Below are positions 31,084 through 40,359 of a DNA stretch of 45,935 bases, one piece after another. The notes below the pieces were generated by a model. That model ran no database searches. It saw only the letters and a list, made by a program, of their open reading frames with translations, and was not told the origin of the DNA. This stretch comes from a virus, in IMG/VR virus record IMGVR_UViG_3300001920_000015, positions 1-45,935 of that record; one strand, 5' to 3'. The translations under genes were made by a program, and so were the position numbers. Position 1 is the first letter of the stretch; each line of letters begins with the position of its first letter.

Positions 31084-32505
31084 ATGGACGGGAAAAGACT
31101 GTTGCCTGCTGTTCTTGCAGGCTTTTGCATGCTCGCAGCCGGTTGCGGCGCAAATAGACATGCGATCTACCGATATCAGTCCCTCGACGGCAGCAAGAGC
31201 AACGTTGTCGTAACGGATGCCAAACAGAGATATCTGCTGGTTTCCCCCAAGAAAGTAAAGGTCAATGGGCAAGAAGTGTCCATTCCGGCATTTTGCTCCG
31301 AACCCAGCCCGGATGTGTTTTCAGTCGTAGCGCAAGCAGTCTCTGCCAGCGGAACGTTTGGCCAACGACCAGACCCGAAGGCGATTGAGGCAGGACTGAG
31401 TGCTGCCTTCAGTTCAGCCGAACAGGGTTCGACGATCCCTCGCACGCAAACCATCAACCTGCTGAAGGAACTGATGTTTCGCACGTGCGAGCGATATCTC
31501 AATGGGGCCTATGACGATCTGGAAGTAAAGATACAGGCAGCGCGCGATCAGCGACTGATCGTCTCCATTCTGGCTATCGAATCTCTCACCGGCGCAGTCA
31601 CTCCTAAGCCGGTCGTTATCGGCGCTTCTGCTGAAGCGAGTGGCGGCGCATCAGCGGGAGAGGCCGTCGTCAGACTTGACAATGCCTACAAAGACCTACA
31701 ATCCAAGTCTTCAGCGCAACAGTCCCGACAAAACGAATACAACGAAATCACAACAGACAAGAAGCATTGCGAACAAATCGCAGACGCGGTCGCCAAGAAG
31801 GAAGAAGACAAGCTCCCTCAAGAGCTGAAAGACAAAAAGGCGAAATGTGAAACCGCGACCGCGGCACTTTCTTCAGCAAAGAAAGCTGCTTCGGAAGCCT
31901 CTGCCTACTACACCACCCTAAAAGAAGTAGCAACTTCTGGCGGCATACCAGTTTCAACTGCAGCGACACTAATGGATCCCAAATCGGCAGGCGGCCTGGA
32001 CCGTGCGCATAGCGAGTCGATCGCAGTCGTTACCGACGCAGTTAAGCAGATCGTTTCTTGGAACATGGGTCAGGACGAAGTTCTGTTTTTCTGCCTGAAG
32101 CTAATGGGCAACAATATTGATCAGAGGACCAGAGAGGCTGCCTTCCAAAACAACGCTATTACCGAGTGCTTCAAATACATTAACTCCACTCTTGATCTCG
32201 AGCGCAGTAAGAACGAAAGAGCCGCTAAAATCCAAAGAGAAATGCAGGAATCATCCATTGAGAACCAGCGACAGGTGGACCTGCAATTCGAATCTTTCTG
32301 GAAAGCGATCTCTGATGACAAAGACCCCTCCCGTGTGTCTACAAGCAAGCTCGCCATGGTCAGCGCCAAAGTTGCGAAGATGACGCCAAAAATCTCATGG
32401 CCACAATGCTTTGGGACTTCAAGCCTTAAAGGTGACTTCAAAAAGTGCTTCGAAAGTATTGATCGCGCCAATGACAAAAGGGTTTTGTCTGAAATTGGGA
32501 GCTGA
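31084..32505 (+). CDS. Moron: lipoprotein with coiled-coil core
   Basis: This 473-residue protein has a lipoprotein signal (LLPAVLAGFCMLAAGC, lipobox AAGC). A folded N-terminal part (VVVTDAKQRYLLVSPKKVKV) is followed by a Lys/Glu/Ala-rich coiled coil (about residues 200-290) and a second helical half (LERSKNERAAKIQREMQESS). It is AT-richer than the phage genes and on the opposite strand. GGGGGGTGCC precedes the ATG at 31084. An envelope protein carried by the prophage is likely; superinfection exclusion or defence is inferred only from context. The next gene follows after 2 bases. Confidence 0.7.
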   Translation: MDGKRLLPAVLAGFCMLAAGCGANRHAIYRYQSLDGSKSNVVVTDAKQRYLLVSPKKVKVNGQEVSIPAFCSEPSPDVFSVVAQAVSASGTFGQRPDPKAIEAGLSAAFSSAEQGSTIPRTQTINLLKELMFRTCERYLNGAYDDLEVKIQAARDQRLIVSILAIESLTGAVTPKPVVIGASAEASGGASAGEAVVRLDNAYKDLQSKSSAQQSRQNEYNEITTDKKHCEQIADAVAKKEEDKLPQELKDKKAKCETATAALSSAKKAASEASAYYTTLKEVATSGGIPVSTAATLMDPKSAGGLDRAHSESIAVVTDAVKQIVSWNMGQDEVLFFCLKLMGNNIDQRTREAAFQNNAITECFKYINSTLDLERSKNERAAKIQREMQESSIENQRQVDLQFESFWKAISDDKDPSRVSTSKLAMVSAKVAKMTPKISWPQCFGTSSLKGDFKKCFESIDRANDKRVLSEIGS

Positions 32506-32507
32506 AT

Positions 32508-32708
32508 ATGAGGCAATATCGAGTGATAATTTCGAAAACAGAAGGTGGATTAGATCAGGTTGCAAAAAGTGGTAACTGGACAATTCTTCAAAGCACGGTC
32601 CGTGAGTTCGCGGGCCTGGATAGCAACGACGACAACAGCCTGGGCAACATTGGCGGAATTGTTGTCGATCAGAAGGGGTTCGTAGCACTGGCGTTCAAGG
32701 AAACCTGA
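32508..32708 (+). CDS. Small partner of the lipoprotein moron
   Basis: This 66-residue protein (MRQYRVIISKTEGGLDQVAK ... GIVVDQKGFVALAFKET) starts 2 bases after the lipoprotein gene, so both are co-transcribed and probably work together. It is a compact alpha/beta protein without a signal peptide, so the pair would be one envelope and one cytoplasmic component. Its end overlaps the 3' end of the convergent phage gene by 14 bp, showing how closely the cargo was inserted. No family is recognised. Confidence 0.6.
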   Translation: MRQYRVIISKTEGGLDQVAKSGNWTILQSTVREFAGLDSNDDNSLGNIGGIVVDQKGFVALAFKET

Positions 32709-33150
32709 AGCGCCCTTTTTCTGCCCGCCGATACCGCGTCCCGAACAGCACCTGCCCCGCCATCGCCGCAACGCCATCGGGACGATCGAGCAGCACTGAT
32801 TCCTGGAACTGCAGCGGGAGCGCGAGTGGCGCCTGCGCGTAGCCGTCCAGCGCATCCTCGATGTCGGCTATCGTCTCGACGATGCGCTGCTGCGCGTTGT
32901 CGATGCGCACCGGCACGAGCGCCTCGACGACGAAGGTGAACCCACGCTCGCCCGCACTGCGCGCATCGTCGGGAAAGATCGAGGTCAGCGGATAGAGCGT
33001 GATGCGGGCGGCATCGCCCGGATCGAACGGCGCGGATTCGAGGCGGACATCGCGACCAGCGTCGGTGCGATAGTCGTTCGCCCGGCGCACCGTGCGCAAT
33101 CGCGTCTGCACCAGTTCGAGGATCGCCCACGGGATCGGTGCGTCACCCAT
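32695..33150 (-). CDS. Tail completion / terminator-like protein (gpU position)
   Basis: This 151-residue protein has a helical N-terminal motif (WAILELVQTRLRTV), a beta region (ITLYPLTSIF, GFTFVVEALVPVRIDNAQQ) and a C-terminal VLFGTRYRR. Size and place, between the head-tail joining protein and minor tail protein Z, fit the tail terminator of lambda-like phages. It starts at 33150 with a short overlap of the gpFII-like gene, and its 3' end meets the cargo gene. Confidence 0.6.
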   Translation of the reverse strand: MGDAPIPWAILELVQTRLRTVRRANDYRTDAGRDVRLESAPFDPGDAARITLYPLTSIFPDDARSAGERGFTFVVEALVPVRIDNAQQRIVETIADIEDALDGYAQAPLALPLQFQESVLLDRPDGVAAMAGQVLFGTRYRRAEKGRFRFP

Positions 33151-33448
33151 GCAGCACCGTTTCGGTCACTAAGCCGTCGTCGACCACGATGCGATCGATC
33201 CGGAACCGCCCGCCGGGCACGTGCAGCGCATCGCCCGCACGTGGCCGCCACTCGGTGTTGCGGAACTTCACGGTGGTGACCCGCGCGAAGCCCTGGCTGT
33301 AGTCGCCTAGTTCGGCGACGTTGTAGGTGATCACCACGCGCACCGCGACCGGCGGGCGGCGCCCCCGGCGCACGATGGCCGGCTCGCCGAACACCGCGAA
33401 CAACGCGTCGTGCGCGGCCTCGAAGGCCGGATCGAGCGGGCTGCTCAC
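33143..33448 (-). CDS. Head-tail joining protein (gpFII-like)
   Basis: This 101-residue protein has FEAAHDALFAVFGEPAIVRR, VVITYNVAELGDYSQGF and GRFRIDRIVVDDGLVTETVL, the arrangement of gpFII-like phage attachment proteins that seal the connector. It starts with GTG, overlapping the endolysin stop as GTGA, and ends overlapping the next gene by 8 bases. This dense packing is typical of the head-tail segment. Confidence 0.75.
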   Translation of the reverse strand: MSSPLDPAFEAAHDALFAVFGEPAIVRRGRRPPVAVRVVITYNVAELGDYSQGFARVTTVKFRNTEWRPRAGDALHVPGGRFRIDRIVVDDGLVTETVLHG

Positions 33449-33969
33449 GCGAGATCCCGCGCGGCGTAGCGCAGGTTCTCGGCGATCCGCCGCGTCCAGC
33501 CGCGACCGAACACGGCGAAGCGGTCGTGCTCGGCATACAGGTCGAGCCTCAGTGCGAGGAGCCGCTCGATCAGCGACGCCTCATCGGCCGAACGCAGGGC
33601 CGCCAGCGTCACCGGCCCGAGCTGCCCGTCGATCCGCACGCCCGCCAGCCGCTGCAGCCAGCGAACCGTGCGTCCGGCGCCGTGATTGACCGCGGCATCG
33701 AGCGCCTGGAACGCGAGCGCGGGCGGCAACGCATCGCCCTGCAGCGGAATCCAGAAGTCGCGCCGGTATAGTGCGATCGCCTCCGTCCGTGTGAGCCGAC
33801 GGATGTCGAGCGTCGGATAGGTGCGCTGGCTGATGCCACAACGTGTGCGCCCGCCGGGATCGCGCGGATCGTCGGCATCGCCGCCCTCGTGGATCAGCAC
33901 CCGCTCGATCGCGCGGGCAAAGCGATCCCCGGCCGACGGCATTGCCGCTAGCCCATCGTGTGTGGTCAT
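33445..33969 (-). CDS. Endolysin, GH108-type lysozyme
   Basis: This 174-residue protein is a peptidoglycan muramidase of the GH108 type. The motif VLIHEGGDADDPRDPGGRT holds the catalytic Glu in the EGG signature, followed by CGISQRTYP. The C-terminal part (FQALDAAVNHGAGRTVRWLQ, then LGPVTLAALRS) is the peptidoglycan-binding segment of the family. No signal peptide is visible, so export needs a holin; the only candidate seen is at 19058-19339. It is unusual that the lysis gene sits in the middle of the head genes, between capsid and head-tail joining. Confidence 0.88.
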   Translation of the reverse strand: MTTHDGLAAMPSAGDRFARAIERVLIHEGGDADDPRDPGGRTRCGISQRTYPTLDIRRLTRTEAIALYRRDFWIPLQGDALPPALAFQALDAAVNHGAGRTVRWLQRLAGVRIDGQLGPVTLAALRSADEASLIERLLALRLDLYAEHDRFAVFGRGWTRRIAENLRYAARDLA

Positions 33970-33979
33970 GGGGGACTCC

Positions 33980-34990
33980 TCAGTTGATCGAGAGCTTGAC
34001 CAGCACGCTCGGCCGCAGGCACATCGGCAGCGGATTGGACTGCGTGTGCAGGTCGGTGCCGCGCTCGAACTTGCGCGGATCGAGCTTGGCGTACACCGGC
34101 CGGCCGAGCGTGTTGACCGTCTCGTTGAAGTCGGCCGGCGCGTTGTAGGTGCCGAAGGTGTTGAGCGTTCCGATCGGGAAAGCGTGCGCTTCGCCCGGCG
34201 CGATGAACCGGCGCACGGTACCCTCCAGATCGGACGCTTTGCCGCGGTACTCCTCGAACACCAGACCGCCGAAGCTGAAGCCCTTGCGCACGTCGTTGAT
34301 CAGCACCGCGCCCTGCTGCCACTGCGCGTAGGCCGTCTTGACGTCCTTGTGCGAGGTGAGCCCCGCGAAGAACTCCTGCGAGCACAGCACGCGCGCGCCG
34401 GTCATGAACTCGCCGAGCAGGCCCTCCTCGATCAGCGCCAAGGTCTCGATGCACTTCTGCTTGACGTCGGTGCCGTTGTTCGGGTTGTCGATCTGGAAGG
34501 GCACGTGCTGCTGCGCGATCCGGAACTCCTCGAACAGGTCGTAGAGCACGCTGCCGTCCGAATCGAGGATCTGGCCCTTGAGCGCGCCCATACGCAGGTG
34601 TTCGAGGGTGATCGCATGCTTGTTGCGCATGGTCTCCAGGCGCTCGGCGATCACGCCTGCGACCGATTCGAGTTCGGTCTCCGAGCCGAAGGCGCGCAGG
34701 CCGGAGACTTCCTCGGGCAGGACCACGTCGTCGTGCGGAATGTGCGGCGCGACGAACGAGCGCACGCGGCGCTTGTCGTGCGCGGCGAGCGTGCCGGGCG
34801 AGCCCGGGGGCCGGGTCGGCAGCAGGGTCAGCACACCGGCCTTCTCCTCGACGAGGATCTGGCGCGAGCGCACCGGCTTCTCGGGGAACAGGTCCAATTC
34901 CTGCAGCCGGCCGTAGCGGTTCGGAATCAGGTTGATGGCAGCGGTGAGCGCGGCCATCGAGAATGCGGGGTTAGCGAAGGGATTCAGCAT
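33980..34990 (-). CDS. Major capsid protein (gpE family)
   Basis: This 336-residue protein matches the lambda gpE capsid family. It has NPAFSMAALTAAINLIPNRY at the start, the LTLLPTRPPGSPG and RSFVAPHIPHDDVVLPEEV segments, and LGRPVYAKLDPRKFERGTDL near the end. It forms the procapsid shell after scaffold-directed assembly. Its start overlaps the decoration gene by 20 bp, indicating coupled translation. Confidence 0.92.
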   Translation of the reverse strand: MLNPFANPAFSMAALTAAINLIPNRYGRLQELDLFPEKPVRSRQILVEEKAGVLTLLPTRPPGSPGTLAAHDKRRVRSFVAPHIPHDDVVLPEEVSGLRAFGSETELESVAGVIAERLETMRNKHAITLEHLRMGALKGQILDSDGSVLYDLFEEFRIAQQHVPFQIDNPNNGTDVKQKCIETLALIEEGLLGEFMTGARVLCSQEFFAGLTSHKDVKTAYAQWQQGAVLINDVRKGFSFGGLVFEEYRGKASDLEGTVRRFIAPGEAHAFPIGTLNTFGTYNAPADFNETVNTLGRPVYAKLDPRKFERGTDLHTQSNPLPMCLRPSVLVKLSIN

Positions 34991-35378
34991 GGGTCCTACT
35001 CTGCGGGAACTGGCGGACGAGGACGCCGAGCGCCGCCAGCTGCGCGAGGGCAGCAGCGGTCTGTTCGGCGGTGAGGGTAGTGGCGAAGACCAGCGCGCCG
35101 CCGAAGACGATTGCGTGACGCGAGACGATCACGCTGCGGCGGCGTTCGGTCACGCCGGTGGTGATCGCTTCGATCAAGACACCGGCGGCGATCTCGCGGC
35201 CGTCCTCTGCACCGGGGTCGAAGGCGGCGATCTCGCGGGTCGCGGTGAGGCGACCGACGACAGCGCCGAGCGCCAGGGTCTGGCCCGCGGCGACGACGAC
35301 CTCGTCGCGGGAGTAGAGGTTCGGCGCCTCGTACTTGAGCAGGTCGCCAAGGTTGGCGGATTCGTGAAGGACCGGCAT
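34971..35378 (-). CDS. Head decoration protein (gpD family)
   Basis: This 135-residue protein has NLGDLLKYEAPNLYSRDEVV, then AGQTLALGAVVGRLT and AAFDPGAEDGREIAAGVLI, the gpD decoration fold that trimerises on expanded capsids. Its neighbours (protease/scaffold before, major capsid after) are as in lambda. The C-terminal region is longer than the common gpD, and its 3' end overlaps the capsid start. Confidence 0.9.
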   Translation of the reverse strand: MPVLHESANLGDLLKYEAPNLYSRDEVVVAAGQTLALGAVVGRLTATREIAAFDPGAEDGREIAAGVLIEAITTGVTERRRSVIVSRHAIVFGGALVFATTLTAEQTAAALAQLAALGVLVRQFPQSRTHAESLR

Positions 35379-35381
35379 GGC

Positions 35382-35759
35382 TCAGGCTCCTGGCGGGGTG
35401 GTGGACCCGATGCGCTTGCGCACCGCATCGAGGACCGGGTTGGTGGTGGTCGCCGCCGCAGGCGCCGCGTTCGCGAGGTGGTGCGAGGCGATCTCGACCT
35501 GGTCGGCGCGGGCCTGGAGCAACACCTGGCGGACCTGGGCCGCGCTCATGCGCGCGGCGAGGAACTCGGTGGTGCGTTCGGGGCAACCGGCGAGCAGGCA
35601 CAGTTCGGCGATGGCGACGGCCTCGCCTTGCGGATCGGTCGCAGGCGGTGCGACGGACGCGGTCGGCATCGCCAGGGCGGCGGGTGCGACCGTCGGCGCG
35701 GCGGCCGGCGCGGCAGGGGGCGTGGACGGCGCGGGCGCCGTCGCAGTGGGTTCGGTCAT
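35382..35759 (-). CDS. Scaffold protein from internal in-frame start (Nu3-like)
   Basis: An ATG at 35759 lies in the protease frame, preceded by GGAG at a good distance, giving a 125-residue protein with an Ala/Pro linker and a helical C-terminal part. In lambda the scaffold Nu3 is produced the same way from within gpC. I infer that the same nested gene exists here; separate translation is not shown by sequence alone. Confidence 0.6.
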   Translation of the reverse strand: MTEPTATAPAPSTPPAAPAAAPTVAPAALAMPTASVAPPATDPQGEAVAIAELCLLAGCPERTTEFLAARMSAAQVRQVLLQARADQVEIASHHLANAAPAAATTTNPVLDAVRKRIGSTTPPGA

Positions 35760-36686
35760 GGACAACTCCGTGGGGGGTGGCAGCGCAAGACGCGCGGGAC
35801 GAGCGAGCGGTGTGTGGACACCGGACGAAGGCCCGTTGGAACCGGGCGAACGCCCGAGGGCGGTGGCGAAGTCGGCGAGCGTGGTGTCGAGCGACGCGAC
35901 GCCATCGGCGAGGCCGGCGGCGAGCGCGTTCTCGCCGAAGTACAGCGCCGCCTCGGTCGCACGCACGGCGGCGGCATCGAGCCCGCGCATCGCGGCGACG
36001 TGGTCGACGAACAAGGCGTAGAGGCGGTCGATCTCGGTCTGCAGCGCGTCGGTCGCCTGTGGCGTCAGCGGCGCATGCGGGGTGGCGTCGTTCTTGTGCG
36101 CACCGGCATAGAGCGCGGTCATGCTCAGTCCGTTCTGCGCGTTGCGCACAGACTGGTCGATGTGCAGCGCGATCACGCCGATCGAGCCGACGCCGCCGGT
36201 GGTCGAGAGCGTCACACGCTGTGCGGCGCAGGCCAGGGCGTAGCCCGCGGAGAATGCGCTGTCGCCGGCATGCGCCCACACCGGCTTGGCGGCGTTCGCC
36301 GCTCGTATCCGCGCACTCAACTCGAATACTCCGCCCGCTTCGCCGCCGGGCGAGTCGATGTCGAGCAAAATGCCGGCGACCTCTGGGGCCGCGAGCGCCG
36401 CGTCGAGGTCCGCCGCGATGCGCGCGTAGGATGTGAGGCCCGAGGCGGTATCAAGCCCGATCGCGCGGCGCACCAGCGTGCCGTGGATCGGGATGATCGC
36501 GATGCCGGGCGCGGTAGGGCCGGGTTCTGGTTCCGCTGCGGCCGGTACGACGACCGGCAACGCCAGTTCGGTCGGCGCCAGTCCGATGCGCGGACCGAGC
36601 ACGGCAAGGATCGTGTCGAGTTTCGCGCGCGCGATCAGCAGCGGCGTCCCGTACAGACGGGACGCCAGGTGGACAAGAGCAGTCAT
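35382..36686 (-). CDS. S49-family head maturation protease with scaffold C-terminus
   Basis: This 434-residue protein is the SppA-like protease that processes the head (lambda gpC equivalent). The S49 domain spans about residues 50-300, with IIPIHGTLVRR, DIDSPGGEAGGVFEL, the catalytic serine in AGDSAFSAGYALACAA and the lysine in YAGAHKNDATP. The last 125 residues are Pro/Ala-rich, then helical (LAARMSAAQVRQVLLQARAD), matching an Nu3-type scaffold that can also be made separately from 35759. It starts at the portal stop (TGATG). Confidence 0.9.
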   Translation of the reverse strand: MTALVHLASRLYGTPLLIARAKLDTILAVLGPRIGLAPTELALPVVVPAAAEPEPGPTAPGIAIIPIHGTLVRRAIGLDTASGLTSYARIAADLDAALAAPEVAGILLDIDSPGGEAGGVFELSARIRAANAAKPVWAHAGDSAFSAGYALACAAQRVTLSTTGGVGSIGVIALHIDQSVRNAQNGLSMTALYAGAHKNDATPHAPLTPQATDALQTEIDRLYALFVDHVAAMRGLDAAAVRATEAALYFGENALAAGLADGVASLDTTLADFATALGRSPGSNGPSSGVHTPLARPARLALPPPTELSMTEPTATAPAPSTPPAAPAAAPTVAPAALAMPTASVAPPATDPQGEAVAIAELCLLAGCPERTTEFLAARMSAAQVRQVLLQARADQVEIASHHLANAAPAAATTTNPVLDAVRKRIGSTTPPGA

Positions 36687-38159
36687 CAGGACGCCTGGGA
36701 AGAAGGAGTCGCCGCCGCTTGCGCGGGGTGGTCGTAGCGGGGGTCGGAGTCGAAGCGCAGCCCAAGCGCATCGGCGCGGGCGTTGTCGGCGGCGATCTCG
36801 CGATCGATGTCCTCGGCGTCGTAGCCGAAGCTGGAGATCGCCTCCGAGCGGGAGAGCAGGCCTCCGCGGATCGCCGCGATCATCGCGTCGAACTCCTTCT
36901 TCGGATCGACCCACTGCCAGCCCTGCGCGATCCACTTCACCGCGAGGTATTGGCCGACACCACCGCGCGCGTAACCGGGCAACGCCAGCGCGCCTTCGAG
37001 CACGGCCTGCGTCATCCACGCGCGCCACAGCGGGCGGCACAGCTGGTGGACGATCACGCTGTGCTGGATCGCCTCGCAGCGGCGCCGGAACTCGAGCAGG
37101 CCCGCGCGGATGGAGGAGTAGTTCACCTGCGTCAGGTCGCCGGTGAGCATCTCGTAGGTGATGCCCATCGCGGCGGCGACCGCGCGGAACTGCTGGCGCA
37201 TGAACTCGGCGTAGCTCGAACCGACGTCCGCCGGCTGCGAGAACTTCACGTCCTCGCCCGGCTCCAGGAACTGCATCGTTCCCGGCTCCAGGCTCGCCAT
37301 CGCGACGCCCTGCGCGTCCGCTTCGCCCTCGCCGAGCAAGGGGTCTTCCGGACCACCGCGGGTGATGAAGCCCGCGAACATCGCCGCGGTCTTCTTGCGC
37401 ACGAGTTCCGCATCGTCGTACTGGTCGAGTTCGTGCAGCTTCACCCAGCGCCCGCGCCAGCCATGGCTCGCCGCGAATCTGACCGGGGCGCAACGGGCGG
37501 AACAGGTGCAGGATTTCGTTCGCCGGCACGCGCACCGTGTCCAGCCCGCCATGCGCAGACATCGGCGCGAGCATCCCGTCGCCGGGATGGCTCTTGTACA
37601 GGTGATAGGCGACGCGCACGCCGATGCCGTTGAACTCGATGCCGGCGCGGATCACGTTGCCGTTGGGCAATTCGCGATTCAACGTCGCCGGCAGGTGTTC
37701 GGGTTCAAGCAGCTGCAACTGCAGGCCGACGCAGAGCCGATCCTCCGGCCGCCGGTAGCGCAGCCGCACAAGGCACTCGCCGCCTTCGAGCATCGCCCGG
37801 CAGGCCAGCGCCTGCAGGCCGTAGAGGTCGGTCAGACCCGCCGCGTCCGCCTCCTCACACCAGTCGCGCCACAGCGCCTGCACTCCCTCGCGCTGGGCGA
37901 GATCAGCGAGCATCGACTGCGGCTTGATCCCGGTGCCAATGGCGTTGGCCACGAACGCCTCGACGCCGGTCGCCGCCCAAGCGTTGCGGCGGACCAGGTC
38001 TCGGCTCTTGGCGCGCAGCTCGTCCTGCGCATAGGCGAGCGCCGCGACCGCACCGGGATTGCCGACCTGCCAGAAGCGGGCGCGACGCCCGCCGCCGACG
38101 CCGTCGTACGTCGACGACGCGCCAAACAGCCGGGCGCGCAGCCGCGACCACCAGCTCAT
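36686..38159 (-). pseudogene. Portal protein (lambda family), frameshifted
   Basis: The portal forms the DNA-entry ring of the head. The first part (MSWWSRLRARLF ... ILHLFRPLRPGQIRGEPWLA) and the second (VKLHELDQYDDAELVRKKTA ... GYDAEDIDREIAADNARAD) lie in different frames. They join exactly if one G is removed from a GGG run at 37444-37446 (plus-strand ccc). Without that the first frame reads on into unrelated sequence. The total length, about 491 residues, fits the lambda portal family. A one-base insertion in a run could be a mutation or a sequencing error. The 3' end overlaps the protease start (TGATG). Confidence 0.88.
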
Positions 38160-38163
38160 GCGA

Positions 38164-38385
38164 TCACGTCGCCTTGTCGGTGTTCACGACGAGGCGGCGC
38201 GGACGACGACGCACAGTCCCTGCCGCAACGGCCTGATCTTCGAGATCGCGTCGTACGACGCCGATCGCCGCGATCAGGTCATCGACCGAGCGGTACTCGA
38301 CGGTGCGATCGCCGAAGGTCACGCGCTGTTCGCCGGTCGCGAGCGCGCGTTCGAGTGCGGTGAGGTGTTCGGGGGTGTAGCTCAT
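38164..38385 (-). CDS. Head-tail joining protein gpW
   Basis: This 73-residue protein has the gpW pattern, YTPEHLTALERALATGEQRV then TVEYRSVDDLIAAIGVVRRD, a helical hairpin around a short beta pair. gpW completes the connector after DNA packaging. It lies between terminase and portal as in lambda, 22 bp after the terminase stop and 4 bp before the portal start. Confidence 0.88.
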   Translation of the reverse strand: MSYTPEHLTALERALATGEQRVTFGDRTVEYRSVDDLIAAIGVVRRDLEDQAVAAGTVRRRPRRLVVNTDKAT

Positions 38386-38406
38386 CGGGCTTCGACTCGG
38401 TGTGAT

Positions 38407-40355
38407 TCAGCGGTGGAGCCAGCGGCTCTTGACCACGCGCCGACGATTCGGGCGCGCAGGTCCGGAAAGGCCGCCGTCGCCGGTGGCCTCCTCGGGTCCG
38501 GTGGTGGTGGCGATGGGCGGTGAATCGTTCGTCCGGGCAATGCCGAGCGAGCGTTCCAGTTCACGCCAGTGACGATCCTCGAAACGATCCAGTCCGGCCG
38601 CCGCCGCTGCGGCGCGCGCGTACACGTAACAATCAAGCGCTTCGTTGCGCTCGCGCAGCTTCTGCCACTCGCGAACCGCATAACCGCTGCGGTCCCGCCG
38701 CGTGATCAACTGCTCCGCGCACAACTGCTGCAGGAACTCGGCGTCGATCTTCGGCAGGTGGATGAAGCCCGCCGGATACACCGGCGTCAGGCCGTCCTCC
38801 GCCACATCGGCATGCAGGCGCAGATGCTGATACAGCTCCTGCTTCGCGATACCGACCACCACCGTGTACACCTTCACGCCGCGGCGCAGCTTTCTGCCGG
38901 CGACGGTGATGTCCACCGCCGTCGGCGTCCCGATGAGAGCGGCGCCACGAGCCGCGCCCTTGACCGCCATCACCCGTGAATCGCGGGACGCGCGCACGAA
39001 CGCATAGACCTCCTGCGTCGCGAAACCGGTATCGATGGCGAAGCGCGCCAGCGGCAACTGCACCCCGCCCGCGTGCGTCCAGGTCTCCGCGAGCAGTGCG
39101 CGCAACTGCGTCCACACCGCGTCGCGCGCGGTGTCGCCCATCAGCACGCGGTGTTCGACGAGCCACGCGGTCTTGCCGCGACCGAAGGCCCACACCGAGA
39201 CCTCGATGCGGTCTTTCTGCACGTCCGCGCCGCCGACCAGCAGCAGGCCGCCGCGCGGCACGCTGCCGATCCGGTAGTCGCCGTTCGAGTAACTGCTGCC
39301 AGTCCGGCGCCTCGCCCTCCTCGACCCAGGTCTCGCCCAGCTCGGTGTTCTTGAAGGTCTTGATCGCCGACGCCGAGCCCGTGACCTTGTCGACCGCGCT
39401 CTCCCAGGCCGCCGCGATCTCGCGCCAGCTGCGCCAGCCCACCGGGCTGTACAGCGACGACAGGTGAAACCCGGCGGTCCGGCCGTTGCCCGGTGCGGTC
39501 GCCCCGGTCGCCCGCCACTGCCCGTGTTCGAGCATCCACGTCTTGTGGTGCTCGGCGATCGGCGTCTCGCAGGACTCGCAGACATAGACCGCGGTCTCCG
39601 GTCGGCCGCGCTCCCAGCGCAACTGCTCGAACCGGAACCACTGCGCATGCGCGCAGTGCGGGCACGGCACGAAGTAGCGACGTTGATCGCTCGCCTCGTA
39701 CTCGCGCTCGATGCTGCTAGCGCCCGCAATCGTCGGCGTCGAGACGATGAAGATCTTGCGGCGGGTGAAGGTGCGCGTGCGCGCCTCCGCCAGCGAGATC
39801 GCATCGCCCTCGCCCTCGACGTCGAGCGGGTAGCCGTCGACCTCGTCGAGGAACAGATACCGCACCGGCATCGAGCGCAGGCCGACCGCGCTGTTGGCGC
39901 CGGTCATCACCAGCACGCCGCCACGGAACTCCTTGGCGAGGATGGTGTTGCCCGCATCGCGCGAGCGCGCCGGTGCGATCAACGCCGCCAGCACCGGCGA
40001 CTCCTCGATCAGCGGATCGATCCGCTGTTTCGAGTTGCGCTTGGCCATCTCCACGGATCGGGCCGGGCGCGTGGTGGATCACGTAGCCGATCCAGCAACT
40101 GCCGCACTCGGTACCGCCGACCTGCGCGCCCTTCATGAAGACCACACGCTCGGTCGGCGAGGCCGGCGAGAGGCAGTCCATGATCTCGCGCAGATACGGC
40201 GTGCGTACGGTGCGCCAGCGGCCGGGTTCGGCCGAGGCCTTGCTGGAGAGCATCCGGTGCTGGTCGGCCCAAGCGGAGACCGACAGTAGCGGATCGGGCG
40301 TCAGGCCCTCGTGCCAGGCGCGCTCGATTTCGTGCGCGCCTTCGTAGTCGAACAT
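38407..40355 (-). pseudogene. terL: Terminase large subunit (gpA family), two reading-frame breaks
   Basis: This is the packaging ATPase and nuclease. Walker A (VVFMKGAQVGGTECGSCWIG), Walker B (YLFLDEVDGYP) and the nuclease region (GADVQKDRIEVSVWAFGRGK, FAIDTGFATQEVYAFV) are all present, but in three different frames. Break one near 40054: GYVIHHAPGP is followed directly by VEMAKRNSKQRIDP, where the family has about six more residues, so about 17 bases seem missing. Break two near 39275-39283: GEAPDWQQLLERR joins YRIGSVPRGG with a small indel. The gene cannot make a full protein as written, so packaging is impaired unless the sequence is in error. It starts 4 bp after the small subunit. Confidence 0.9.
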
Positions 40356-40359
40356 CCGA

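Noticed and set aside
35382-38159. A single 925-residue frame joining portal N-terminus and protease
   Set aside because: The middle part is not portal-like; the portal motifs continue in another frame, so this is two genes joined by the portal frameshift.
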